In this document: positions 11,663 to 21,015 of the stretch, piece after piece
Numbering within the stretch: the first letter of the stretch is position 1
Layout: each line of letters starts with the position of its first letter
Source: an uncultured Alphaproteobacteria bacterium
GTDB taxonomy: Bacteria; Pseudomonadota; Alphaproteobacteria; UBA8366; JADFVY01
Reading direction: 5' to 3'
DNA length: 64,000 nt
Assembly (NCBI GenBank): GCA_947259105.1
Contig: CAMYKU010000005.1
Location: forward strand, 1-64,000
Program-made: the position numbers and the translations under genes
Notes under the pieces: generated by a model
Told to the model about the DNA's origin: nothing
The model's input: the letters and a program-made list of their open reading frames with translations, nothing else
Database searches by the model: none

Positions 11663-12163
11663 TTTTACTCCCGCATTGGAAATTATGCTGCGAGTTTTCC
11701 CTTTCCGCACTCATGCACCCATGGTTGTTTCAAGACCCCATCGATCACGGCATGTTTCCACATCATTTGGGTTTTTTTGAGGCTATCTTTCGGCAGCGCA
11801 CTAACGCCAGAAGGATATCATATTAATACTGTCTTAGTATTATCAATTAGTTAAACCTTATATACAATTTGGGCAAAATTCCTTTCTCTCTGTAACAACG
11901 TCAAAACCATCTCAACGGCCAGACCATCTCCAGTCACGATATCCTTGATGCCGGCCTCTGCGGCCCCATATGCCGCACAATTCGCGGGTCGTGCCGCCGC
12001 CCAACGGCGAATCAGGCTTGACCATCGCCGGAACGGACCCCCGTCAGCCCACTGCGCCGGGCTTCAACGGATGCGGGTGCGGGCCGGCTCATCATCCCCA
12101 CGTACCCGGGACGCATTTTACCAACGGGATGTGCTGGCAATGCCGGTCCGCCAACACATGGGA
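11663..12163. other. Intergenic region between modules 2 and 3
   Basis: About 500 bp without a confident gene. The part next to kinase 2 (about 11760-11890) is AT-rich against a GC-rich background and probably carries its promoter. It contains a perfect 7-bp inverted repeat, TAATACT/AGTATTA (11824-11842, 5-nt loop). The part at 11970-12163 is GC-rich and open on the plus strand (see findings), with no convincing ribosome site. Confidence 0.5.
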
Positions 12164-14140
12164 TCAGTTTGACACCAGCGGGCCAACCGCACCCTTGTCC
12201 CGGTCGAGAACTGGCACGAGCCACGGACCCGATTCCTTGCTCCGGCAGGCGACCGCCGGATAGGCGCGGGGTTTGGCGGACTGCGAGCGCACCAGGACAT
12301 AAGTCCGACAAGGCACGCCGTCCGGGCGATCGATTTCGCCGGTCGCCTCGATGACGAACGCTTCACCGACGGCGGTGCTTCCCCAACGGGTCTCGGTTCC
12401 GATCTCCCCGTTCTCCAGCATGTCCTGTACGCTCCGCTCCAGCCCGGCACGCACGGCGGGCGGCCAGTCGTGTCCCCCGGGCCTGATCGCCACCAGTTCG
12501 ACCCGATGTACGCCTTCGACACCGTCCAGAAGATCGTCCCGGCGGACATAGTGGCGCACCGCCGGCGCGTAGTACCAGACACGCGTGTGCCAGGTGCCCG
12601 GACGGGGATTGGATCGCTTGCAGACAACTGGGATCGTCTCGAAAGTGCCGGCGGCAACCGACACTCGCTCTCCGCCTTTCCGCCTGCATCCCCATGTTTC
12701 GGTCGTCTTGATCGCAGTGCCGGGGGCATCCGCGGGCGTCCAGAAAACACTGACGCCAAACGAGACGGCTTTGCGCCTTGTGTTCGGCCAGGCGTCGTCG
12801 GCATCCAGATCCACCGTCGCCTCGCCACTGCCGGCCGCGGTTTGCCACGCGATACGGGGCAGAATGAAGTTGCGGTGCGCGGTCTGGCTGGCACCGGCCC
12901 TTGTGCGCCACCAGACCCTGTCGCTGCCGACCCGGAGAACCGTCTCCACCCGGCCGTCCGAATAGGCGAACGCATCGCCGACCTCGTAGACCGGCTCGAA
13001 TTCGTCCCGCTGATATCCGATCACGACGTCGCCTGGTCCGGCATACGGGGCGTCGCGCGCCGGTATGGCGGCGGACGCATTGAGATGTTCGAGCAGGATC
13101 AGCGAAACCTTCCCGTCGACCGGCAGTCCGGCCCGTGTCTGATAGTCGCGAATTGCAGACGTCGTCTTGCGGCCCGGATAGCCGTCGGCCGGGCCGGGAT
13201 CGTAACCACGCGCCGCCAGCATCCGCTGCGCCGATCTGATGGTCTCGCGCGTCAGGTGATCGACCAGTTCCTGTGAGGGCTCGCCGTCAATTTCGAGCCC
13301 CGCCCGTTCCTGATACGCGCGGATCGCTGTCGTCGTCTTGCCGCCGGCCAGGCCGTCGATGACGCCGGCATCGTAGCCGAGCACGGCAAGCATCCGCTGC
13401 ACCGATCTTACGGTCTCGCGCAACATATGGTCGACCAGCGCATCGGTGGCCATGCCGTCGACCTCGAGGCCGGCCATGGCCTGATAGTCGCGAATCGCGG
13501 CCCTGGTCTTGCGGCCGGAAAACCCGTCGGCCGGACCGGGATCGTAACCGCTTTCGGCCAGCATGCGCTGTACCGTCGCCACGGTTTCGCGCTTGAGATG
13601 GTTGGCAAGTCCCTGGGTCGGCTTGCCGTCGACTCTCAGGCCGGCCTGGGCCTGATACAGCCTGATCGCCCTGACCGTCTTGCGCCCGGCGAAACCGTCG
13701 GCCGGGCCAGGATCATAGCCGCGCGCAAGCAGCCCGAGTTGTAGCGAGCGTACGGTCTCGCGGGTCATGTGGTCGATCAGAGCCTGCGACGCCCTGCCGT
13801 CGACCGGCAGGTCGGCCCGCTTCTGATAGCTGCGGATCGCGGCAGTCGTCTCGCTGCCGGCGTATCCGTTGATCTGCCCGACATCGTAGCCGCGCGCGGC
13901 CAACGCGTTCTGCACCGTTTCCACGATCTCGCGGGATGCCTCGCCCGGGTCCTGCGCCCGGGCATGCTTTGCGACGACCGAGCCAGCCACAAGAATACCC
14001 GCCACGAGCGCCATGAACACAGTGCGCATCAACAGCCCGCACGCTGGTTTTTCGCGCAGCTTGCGGCTCCGTGACGTGCCCGGTTTCACACCGGCCGCCC
14101 GGTGAATGGCCCGCGTGTCGTGTGAATCAACCCCGGTCAT
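12164..14140 (-). CDS. Exported protein with five peptidoglycan-binding domains and the array-specific C-terminal region (paralogue 3)
   Basis: 658 aa. A hydrophobic export segment (MRTVFMALVAGILVAGS, from the in-frame ATG at 14029) ends near ARAQ and has no lipobox cysteine, unlike the other three paralogues. Five tandem PG_binding_1 domains of about 57 residues follow, each with GYDxGxxxGxxGxxT and ending DHLTRET or similar. The C-terminal ~290 residues match the paralogues: YEVGDAFAYSDGRVETVLRVGSDRVWWR, VPAGTF-like AAGTFETIPVVC, WYYAPAVRHYVRRDD, CRTY...YPAVACRS. It lies 201 nt downstream of kinase 3. Probably periplasmic or wall-associated. The start may be 14140 or 14029. Confidence 0.88.
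   Translation of the reverse strand: MTGVDSHDTRAIHRAAGVKPGTSRSRKLREKPACGLLMRTVFMALVAGILVAGSVVAKHARAQDPGEASREIVETVQNALAARGYDVGQINGYAGSETTAAIRSYQKRADLPVDGRASQALIDHMTRETVRSLQLGLLARGYDPGPADGFAGRKTVRAIRLYQAQAGLRVDGKPTQGLANHLKRETVATVQRMLAESGYDPGPADGFSGRKTRAAIRDYQAMAGLEVDGMATDALVDHMLRETVRSVQRMLAVLGYDAGVIDGLAGGKTTTAIRAYQERAGLEIDGEPSQELVDHLTRETIRSAQRMLAARGYDPGPADGYPGRKTTSAIRDYQTRAGLPVDGKVSLILLEHLNASAAIPARDAPYAGPGDVVIGYQRDEFEPVYEVGDAFAYSDGRVETVLRVGSDRVWWRTRAGASQTAHRNFILPRIAWQTAAGSGEATVDLDADDAWPNTRRKAVSFGVSVFWTPADAPGTAIKTTETWGCRRKGGERVSVAAGTFETIPVVCKRSNPRPGTWHTRVWYYAPAVRHYVRRDDLLDGVEGVHRVELVAIRPGGHDWPPAVRAGLERSVQDMLENGEIGTETRWGSTAVGEAFVIEATGEIDRPDGVPCRTYVLVRSQSAKPRAYPAVACRSKESGPWLVPVLDRDKGAVGPLVSN
13090..13950. 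repeat. Five ~171-bp coding repeats (tandem PGBD units)
   Basis: Direct repeats of about 171 bp, each encoding one peptidoglycan-binding unit of the protein at 12164-14140. Units 3 and 5 (coding order) are especially alike at the DNA level (GGCCGGACCGGGATCG-type blocks), suggesting recent internal duplication or homogenisation. Confidence 0.8.
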
Positions 14141-14341
14141 TCGATGCGGTCCACAATGCCTGCTTCGCGCAGGTGTACATCCCGAATGGAACTGTCGGTG
14201 CCCCGGACGCGGTATGCGATTCTTCCCACACGCATGATCATTTTACGAAGGCCATTGTTAACAAACGAAAAAGGCCCCGACGCCCAATCGATACGTGCTC
14301 GTTCCGTTGTTCTGTTTCGCTGCGCCATGGACATCATCCTC

Positions 14342-16465
14342 CTATTCGGCCGCCGCGGCTGTCTTCCGGGCAATGACGCGCTCCTTGGGAAAGATGACCT
14401 TGACCGTCGTTCCCACGCCTTCCTTGCTCTTGAGCTCGAGTTCGCCATCGTGAAGCTCCACGAGGCTCTTGGTCAGTGGCAGCCCGAGGCCTGTTCCCTC
14501 GTATTCCCGCGAAATGGAGGAGTCTGCCTGGATGAACGGCTGGAAAATCCGCGCCTGGTCGCGCTTGGCGATCCCGACGCCGTTGTCCGATACCGTCGCG
14601 ACGAGCCGGCCCTTGTAGTCGATCCGCGCGCCGACCACGATCCGCCCGCCACGCGCGGTAAACTTGACCGCGTTCGACAGCAGGTTGAGGACAATCTGCT
14701 TCAGCGATCTGGCGTCGCCATAAACGACCAGGAACGGGTGGGCGTACGCCGTCTCTATTGTCACGCCAACGCTTTCCGCCTTGTCGCGCAGCAGGCTGAG
14801 CCCTTCCTCGATGATCTCGGTGATATCGATCTCCTGCTCGTCCAACTCGAATTTCTTCGCCTCAACCTTGGAGAGATCGAGAATGTTGTTGATGAGGCTC
14901 AGCAGGTGCAATCCGCTGTTGCGGATGTCCTGGCCATACTCCCGATACTTTTCGCTGACCGGCCCGAACAACTCGTAGACGGTCATCTCGGAAAATCCGA
15001 TGACCGCATTTAGCGGGGTCCGCAGTTCGTGACTGACCATAGCCAGGAATTCCGACTTCGCCCGGTTCGCCACGTCGGCCTGTTCCTTGGCCTCGCGCAG
15101 CTCTTTTTCGACGCGCTTGCGCTGGGCGATCTCCTTCCCCAGCGCCACGTTCGACGCGTTGGCCCGCGTGAGTTCCCTGGTTCGCTGTATCACGGCCCGC
15201 TCGATCAGCAACTGCCGATCGCGTGTCGATTTCAGGTGCATGACCAGCGCCAGGGTGAGCATGAGGCTGACCACGCCGAACCCCCACGGCGCGATACCGG
15301 ATCCGGATACCATTTGGCCGGGAACCGGCTTGACGACGATCGACCAGTCGCGATCGGCCAGCCTGAAACCGGCGGATGTGACGAACCCCGCGCGGACTCC
15401 CGCTTCATCTGCCGGCGCCGCGTGTTCGCTGCGCAGCTGCGACGGCCGATAGTACAAGAGGCGTTGGCCCTTGCCCGCATGTTCGTCGATCAGAAAGGTG
15501 TCCACCCAATCCGGCGTCGTGAACATCGCGAGGGTCGAGTCGATGATGGCGCCCACGTCGAGCACGCCAACCACGAAACCGACAAGTTTCTCGCGCCGGT
15601 CCGGGATGGTGAGCGGCGTATTGGCGGTGGTGTATACCGGCGAGATGACGAGCAGCGTCGCTTTGGTGTTGTTCCCCGCATCCGCCGGCGCCGCGAACGC
15701 GGTCGACGTCGTGCCGCTGTCACGCGCGCGGTCCAGGGCATTCAGATATGTCGGCCGAAACGCCAGGTCAAAGCCCAGAAAATCCTCATTCCCGTCGAAG
15801 GGTTCGACATAATAAACCGGCGAATATTCAGGGCGAGAGGCGGCCTCGATCACCGTTCCCTGGGCGCCGCGCTCGGTCACGTGGAACTTGAACAACCCGT
15901 CGTCGTTGGCGGCTTGTTCAAGGGCGGCCCGATCGGATTCCGCCACACGCGGCGCCCATGCCAGCGCCTTTATGCCGGGATATCCGGGCAGCCGGTCCTC
16001 GGTGAACTTGAAGAACTCCCATCGGTTGACCTGGCCACCGAATTCAGAGATCAAAGCGCCGACTTCGGAGACAACCTCGACGTACCGGTCGGCGGCCTTG
16101 CGCGAAACGAGCAGATGATGCGCCGCTTTCCTGTCGAACTCATGCCGGTCGGCAGCCTCGTCGTAATACCGGATGGTCAGAAACCCGGCCACCGCAATCA
16201 CGACACCCACCACCAGCACGATCGCTTCCGGCGCCCGCTCGCGCAGGAACGCAAGTACCCGCGCACGCAGAGGCTCCAGCGACGGCACGAATTCGCGCCA
16301 CCGCGCCGGCCCGGCAACGGTTCTGCCGAACACCCCGAGCACGCCCGCGAGCCGCATGGCCTTGCGGGCGGCAGATTGGAACAGTCCACCCGCGTAGGAA
16401 CGAACGGCAACGGCGTAAACGGTCATGCCTGCAAGAACCCGCCTGACGCGCGGATCACCACCCAT
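14342..16465 (-). CDS. CHASE-domain membrane histidine kinase (kinase 3)
   Basis: 707 aa. ACAGGAG precedes the ATG by 5 nt, and the first residues (MGG) match the chosen start of kinase 2. A basic N-terminal cytoplasmic region of about 80 residues leads to TM1 (about 81-98), CHASE (about 115-310, YSPVYYVEPFDGNEDFLGFD), TM2 (about 393-411), a coiled coil, HisKA SHELRTPLN (His479) and HATPase (DNGVGIA, GTGLGLP). As in the other two kinases there is no receiver domain. It probably heads the minus-strand array, with the five-PGBD protein 201 nt downstream. Short duplicated blocks such as the GYPGIKALAW region resemble kinase 1 (FPGIKAFPGIESLQW), supporting common descent. Confidence 0.92.
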   Translation of the reverse strand: MGGDPRVRRVLAGMTVYAVAVRSYAGGLFQSAARKAMRLAGVLGVFGRTVAGPARWREFVPSLEPLRARVLAFLRERAPEAIVLVVGVVIAVAGFLTIRYYDEAADRHEFDRKAAHHLLVSRKAADRYVEVVSEVGALISEFGGQVNRWEFFKFTEDRLPGYPGIKALAWAPRVAESDRAALEQAANDDGLFKFHVTERGAQGTVIEAASRPEYSPVYYVEPFDGNEDFLGFDLAFRPTYLNALDRARDSGTTSTAFAAPADAGNNTKATLLVISPVYTTANTPLTIPDRREKLVGFVVGVLDVGAIIDSTLAMFTTPDWVDTFLIDEHAGKGQRLLYYRPSQLRSEHAAPADEAGVRAGFVTSAGFRLADRDWSIVVKPVPGQMVSGSGIAPWGFGVVSLMLTLALVMHLKSTRDRQLLIERAVIQRTRELTRANASNVALGKEIAQRKRVEKELREAKEQADVANRAKSEFLAMVSHELRTPLNAVIGFSEMTVYELFGPVSEKYREYGQDIRNSGLHLLSLINNILDLSKVEAKKFELDEQEIDITEIIEEGLSLLRDKAESVGVTIETAYAHPFLVVYGDARSLKQIVLNLLSNAVKFTARGGRIVVGARIDYKGRLVATVSDNGVGIAKRDQARIFQPFIQADSSISREYEGTGLGLPLTKSLVELHDGELELKSKEGVGTTVKVIFPKERVIARKTAAAAE

Positions 16466-16734
16466 TACGACTCCTGTCCTAGCCCCTGTAGGGCCATCGA
16501 TCTCGAGCGGAAGCCTGTTGCGCTTCCCGGATTATTCTTTGGTCCCGAATACCGCCCTTATGCCCCGCGGTGTCTCGGGATATAACGAAACCAACCCCAT
16601 TTTATGTCATGGATTGTAGCAAATTATGGGGAACGAAACCTTACGAACGGTATGGGATTTTACTCAAATCCGCTTCAGTTGGCCGATCGCGGTCGGGCTT
16701 GGCGGCATCCGTGTTACGCGCTGTGCAGGAGCTT

Positions 16735-17442
16735 TCAGTCCAGAACCGATTCGATATCGAACACGCTGGCGATGACCCGGTCGGCGATCGGCGCCAGACC
16801 CTCGCGCGGGGTTGCGCCGGTAAGCACGGCGACGGCGAGTCCGGTGCCGGCGGCACGGGCCATGGTCATATCGCGGGCGGTATCGCCGACGACCAGGACG
16901 TCTGCCGGCGACACGCCGGCCGCAGCGCAAAACCCTCGAACCATGCCCGGCGCGGGCTTGGATCCATAGCCGCTGTCGTAGCCGCTGATGAACGACAGAA
17001 AATCCATTATTTCGAGGGATTTGGCGGTTGCGCGGGCCACGGCCTCGCCGTCCATGGTGGCCATGCCCAGCACCAGGCCGCGGCCGGCCAGACGGCGAAA
17101 CAGATCCGCGAGTCCGTCGGCAACGGGCACCGGGCGGGCGGTCACGTATTCGTCCATCTCATTGTGGAGTTCCCGCGACAGCTTCCGGCAATCCGCCACA
17201 CCCGCTTCCGCCGCCCACAGCTCGCAGATTTCCAGCGTCGTGCCACTCGCCAGAATGGAGTCCGGGTCGAGAGCGCCGGTCGCCGGGTCGTAACCCCCGA
17301 GCCGAAGCAGGCGATCGCCGAGAGCAGGATCGCCCGCCACCGCGGAGGCCAGGTCCGAGGCGGCACGGTAGGCGGGAATCCAGGTCTCGAAGAAGTCGAC
17401 CAGCGTGCCGTCCTTGTCGAACAATATGCCCCTGATCGGCAT
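16735..17442 (-). CDS. HAD-family hydrolase (phosphoglycolate phosphatase-like)
   Basis: 235 aa. Motif I is DKDGTLVDF, motif II is centred on ATMDGEA, and motif III/IV is GSKPAPG followed by VVGDTARDM, the full HAD phosphatase set with a cap of the subclass I type. Such enzymes hydrolyse small phosphorylated metabolites such as 2-phosphoglycolate; the substrate here is not determinable. The ATG at 17442 follows GGAAGGGCAAGG. The gene is divergent from the pirin gene with a shared 180-bp promoter region. Confidence 0.88.
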   Translation of the reverse strand: MPIRGILFDKDGTLVDFFETWIPAYRAASDLASAVAGDPALGDRLLRLGGYDPATGALDPDSILASGTTLEICELWAAEAGVADCRKLSRELHNEMDEYVTARPVPVADGLADLFRRLAGRGLVLGMATMDGEAVARATAKSLEIMDFLSFISGYDSGYGSKPAPGMVRGFCAAAGVSPADVLVVGDTARDMTMARAAGTGLAVAVLTGATPREGLAPIADRVIASVFDIESVLD

Positions 17443-17533
17443 CGCGGCCTTGCCCTTCCGTTGCGTCGCTTCCCGTGGCTGTCCCGCGCGTCGGAGCGCA
17501 TACGTCCACGGGCACGATTGTTCGAAAAGAATA

Positions 17534-17545
17534 AACAATATTGTT
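17534..17545. promoter_or_regulatory. Perfect palindrome AACAATATTGTT between divergent HAD and pirin genes
   Basis: A 12-bp perfect palindrome within an AT-rich patch of the divergent promoter region (17443-17622). Its position suits an operator for a dimeric regulator, but no regulator gene is adjacent. Confidence 0.4.
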
Positions 17546-17622
17546 CCCTGCCGAGGGATTATATTCGCCGCAAGGCGGGTTATCTTCAGCTCGTCGGCGG
17601 CGGGCAGCGGAGGAGACGGGCG

Positions 17623-18495
17623 ATGACGACAAACTGGCGGACGGTGAAAGGCGTAACCTGGGGGCGCGAAACAAGCGACGGCGCGGGGGTGCGGCTGAAA
17701 CGCGTCATCGGCCAGCCGGAACTGGATTTCCTGGACCCGTTCCTCATGCTCGACGCCTTTGGCTCGGACGAGGCGGACGACTATATTGCGGGATTCCCGC
17801 CACATCCGCATCGCGGCATCGAGACGGTGACGTACATGCTGGCCGGACGCATGCGGCACGAGGACGATGCCGGCCACGCGGGCACTCTCGGTCCCGGCGG
17901 GGTGCAATGGATGACCGCCGGCCGCGGCATCATCCACTCCGAAATGCCGGAGCAGGAAGAGGGTGAAATGCGGGGCTTCCAGCTTTGGGTGAACCTGCCG
18001 GCAAAGGACAAGATGTGCACGCCGCGCTATCAGAACATCGAGCCCGGCGAGATTCCGGAGGTGACCCGCGATAGCGGCGCCACGGTCAGGATCATCGCCG
18101 GCACGGTGTATGGCGTCGAAGGGCCTGTGCGGGGGATCGCCGCCGCGCCGCTCTATATCGACGAGACGCTGCCGGCGGACACGGTGAGCGATCATCCGGT
18201 GGCCCCGGATCACAACGCCTTTTCGTACGTCTTTGCGGGAACGGCAGAGATCGGCGCCACCGAAGCGGCGCCGGGCAAGCTGGTGCGCAGCGGCGAGCTG
18301 GCGGTGCTCGGTCAGGGCGATGCCGTGCGTATCCGGGCCGGGCAGGATGGAGCGCGGCTGATCCTTGTGGCCGGACAACCTCTGGGCGAACCCATCGTCA
18401 AGTACGGCCCCTTCGTGATGAACAGCAAGGACGAAATCCTGCAAGCCATCAACGACTACCAGAACGGCACGTTCAGCAACCCGCCGGCAGAGTGA
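17623..18495 (+). CDS. Pirin family protein
   Basis: 290 aa with the bicupin pirin layout. The N-terminal cupin holds the metal-binding pattern HPHRGIETVTYML...H..D...H.G.L.PGGVQWMTAGRGIIHSE, and a C-terminal pirin domain follows (about 170-275). Bacterial pirins have been linked to quercetinase activity and redox-sensitive regulation, but the role of this one is open. The ATG at 17623 follows GGAGGAGAC closely; the open frame extends far upstream but without coding character. Confidence 0.9.
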   Translation: MTTNWRTVKGVTWGRETSDGAGVRLKRVIGQPELDFLDPFLMLDAFGSDEADDYIAGFPPHPHRGIETVTYMLAGRMRHEDDAGHAGTLGPGGVQWMTAGRGIIHSEMPEQEEGEMRGFQLWVNLPAKDKMCTPRYQNIEPGEIPEVTRDSGATVRIIAGTVYGVEGPVRGIAAAPLYIDETLPADTVSDHPVAPDHNAFSYVFAGTAEIGATEAAPGKLVRSGELAVLGQGDAVRIRAGQDGARLILVAGQPLGEPIVKYGPFVMNSKDEILQAINDYQNGTFSNPPAE

Positions 18496-18569
18496 TCGAG
18501 AGACCGCAGACGCGGTCTTGAGCGCGGGCCCGATATGCTCTACACCGTGGGGCAAATCAAGGGTGCAAA

Positions 18570-21011
18570 ATGACCGACCACAAACCGCTGCCGGTTGAAG
18601 AGCTGTTCCGGGCGTGCGACCCGTCGCGCCTCGGTTTCAAGACGACATCCGAGCTGGAGCCGCTGGAAGAGTTGATTGGGCAGGACCGCGCGGTCGAGGC
18701 GGTGGCGTTCGGCATCGGCATCCGGCGCGACGGCTTCAACCTGTTCGCCGCCGGCCCGGCCGGTACCGGCAAGCACACGCTGATCGGCGAATTCCTGCAG
18801 CGCCAGGCGCGCACCGGACCGGTCCCGGACGACTGGTGTTATGTTTACAACTTCCAGGAACCGCGGCGGCCCTACGCGTTGCGATTGCCTGCCGGGCGCG
18901 CCCATCCGCTGGCCCGGGACATGGAACGCCTGACCCTGGATCTGCGCGCCGCCCTGCAAACGACCTTCGAAAGCGAGGATTACCGCAATCGCCGCGAAGC
19001 CCTGGCCCAGGAATTCAAAGAGCGCCAGGAACAGGCGTTCGAAGAGATTCAGCAGCGCGCCAAGGAGCACAGCGTCGCGCTGGTGCGCACGCCGCTTGGA
19101 CTCGCGCTGGCGCCGCTGCGGGAGGGCCAGGTGCTGAGCCCCGAAGAGTTCGAGGCACTGCCGGAGGCAGAGCGCGACAAGACCAAGGCGGACCTCAAGG
19201 TGCTCGAAGAGGAGCTTCAGGCGACGCTGCGCCAGGCGCCGCGCTGGGAGCGCGAGCACCGCGACCGCGTCCGCGAGATCAACCGCGAGGTCAGCAGCCT
19301 CGCGGTGGGCCATCTGATCGAGGAGATCCGCAAGAAGCACGCGGATCTCCCGGACGTCATCGAATGGCTCCGGGTGGTTGAGGAAGACGTGGTCGACAAG
19401 GCCGAGACGCTGCTTGCCGGGCCACAACAGACATCCGGCGAGGCGGGCCATCAGCCGCAGACCGCGCATGCGCCGGCCCAGGACGGGGCGATGCGTCACT
19501 ACACCGTCAACGTGCTGGTCGGCAGCGACGGCAGCGACGGCGCGCCGGTCGTTTACGAAGATCACCCGACCTATGGCAACCTGCTGGGCCGGATCGAGCA
19601 CCGTTCGGAGTTCGGCACTCTCGTCACCGACTTCACGCTGATCAAGGCGGGAGCGCTGCACCGCGCCAATGGCGGCTACATGGTGGTGGATGCATACAAG
19701 CTGCTGACCCAGCCGTTCAGCTGGGACGGGCTGAAGCGGGTCCTGCGGGCAGGAGAGATCAGCATCGAGCCGCTGGGCCAGACGTTGAGCCTCGTCGACA
19801 CCGTGTCGCTGGACCCGCAGCCGATTCCGCTGGACATCAAGATCGTGCTGGTCGGCGAGCGGATGCTGTACTACCTGCTCTGCGCCTACGATCCGGATTT
19901 CAACGAGTTATTCAAGGTCCAGGCGGATTTCGAGGAGGAAATGCCGCGCGACGGGGCCAATGTGGACCTTTACGCCCGGCTGATCGGCACCATCGTGCGC
20001 AACGAGGGTATGCACCCGTTCGACGCCGGCGCAGTGGCCCGCGTGATCGAGCGCGCGGCGCGGCTTGCGCACGACCGCGGAAAACTGACCACCCACATGC
20101 GCAGCATCGCCGACCTGTTGCACGAGGCCGACTACTGGGCGGAAACCGCCGGGCACGAAACGGTGACGGCCGCGGACGTGACGCGGGCCATCGACGCCCA
20201 TATCCGCCGCTCCGACCGGCTGCGCGAAAAGGTGCAGGACTCGATTGCCGAGGGCATCGTGCTGATCGACAGCGCGGGCGCCAAGCCCGGCCAGCTGAAC
20301 GGCCTGTCGGTGATGCAGCTCGGCGGATATTCGTTCGGCCGGCCGAGTCGAATCACGGCGCGCGTCAGCATGGGCCGCGGCCGGGTCATCGACATCGAAC
20401 GCGAGGTCAAGCTGGGCGGTCCGCTGCATTCCAAGGGTGTGCTGATCCTGTCGGGATTCCTTGCCGACCGGTTCGGGCGGGATCGCCCGCTGGCCCTGGC
20501 CGCAAGCCTGGTCTTCGAGCAGTCCTACGGCGGCGTGGACGGTGACAGCGCCTCCTCGACCGAGCTGTACGCCCTGATGTCGGCGCTTTCCGGGGTGCCG
20601 GTCAAGCAGGGTTTCGCGGTCACCGGTTCGGTCAACCAGCGTGGCGAGGTCCAGGCGATCGGCGGCGCCAACGAGAAGATCGAGGGCTTCTTCGACGTCT
20701 GCGAGGCGCGCGGGCTGACCGGCGAACAGGGCGTCCTGATCCCGGCGTCGAACGTGCGTCACCTGATGCTGCGCGAAGACGTGGTCGAGGCCTGCCGCAA
20801 GGGCGATTTCGCGATCTACGGCGTGGAATCCGTTGACCAGGGCCTGGAGATTCTGACCGGCGTGCCGGCCGGCGAGCCGGACCAGGACGGCGTCTATCCG
20901 GACGGCACGATCAACCGCATGGTCGCCGACCGGCTGGAGGATTTCGCCGAGAAGGTCCGAAAACTGGGCGGTGAAGGCAGGAACGGGAACAACAACGAAA
21001 AAAACGGCTAA
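18570..21011 (+). CDS. LonB-like AAA+ ATP-dependent protease (S16 family)
   Basis: 813 aa. The Walker A motif GPAGTGKHT (about 62-70) belongs to a split AAA domain with a long coiled-coil insertion (about 120-290). The C-terminal Lon-type protease domain has the catalytic pair Ser660 (DGDSASS) and Lys703 (GGANEKIEGF), 43 residues apart as in Lon. There is no Lon substrate-binding N-domain and no transmembrane segment, so it fits the soluble bacterial Lon-related group rather than archaeal membrane LonB. Substrates are unknown. It is followed after 4 nt by the convergent glycosylase gene. Confidence 0.92.
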   Translation: MTDHKPLPVEELFRACDPSRLGFKTTSELEPLEELIGQDRAVEAVAFGIGIRRDGFNLFAAGPAGTGKHTLIGEFLQRQARTGPVPDDWCYVYNFQEPRRPYALRLPAGRAHPLARDMERLTLDLRAALQTTFESEDYRNRREALAQEFKERQEQAFEEIQQRAKEHSVALVRTPLGLALAPLREGQVLSPEEFEALPEAERDKTKADLKVLEEELQATLRQAPRWEREHRDRVREINREVSSLAVGHLIEEIRKKHADLPDVIEWLRVVEEDVVDKAETLLAGPQQTSGEAGHQPQTAHAPAQDGAMRHYTVNVLVGSDGSDGAPVVYEDHPTYGNLLGRIEHRSEFGTLVTDFTLIKAGALHRANGGYMVVDAYKLLTQPFSWDGLKRVLRAGEISIEPLGQTLSLVDTVSLDPQPIPLDIKIVLVGERMLYYLLCAYDPDFNELFKVQADFEEEMPRDGANVDLYARLIGTIVRNEGMHPFDAGAVARVIERAARLAHDRGKLTTHMRSIADLLHEADYWAETAGHETVTAADVTRAIDAHIRRSDRLREKVQDSIAEGIVLIDSAGAKPGQLNGLSVMQLGGYSFGRPSRITARVSMGRGRVIDIEREVKLGGPLHSKGVLILSGFLADRFGRDRPLALAASLVFEQSYGGVDGDSASSTELYALMSALSGVPVKQGFAVTGSVNQRGEVQAIGGANEKIEGFFDVCEARGLTGEQGVLIPASNVRHLMLREDVVEACRKGDFAIYGVESVDQGLEILTGVPAGEPDQDGVYPDGTINRMVADRLEDFAEKVRKLGGEGRNGNNNEKNG

Positions 21012-21015
21012 GGCG

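Noticed and set aside
13090-13950. Regular ~171-bp repeats as possible satellite or mobile repeats
   Set aside because: They encode five consecutive peptidoglycan-binding domains in one frame.
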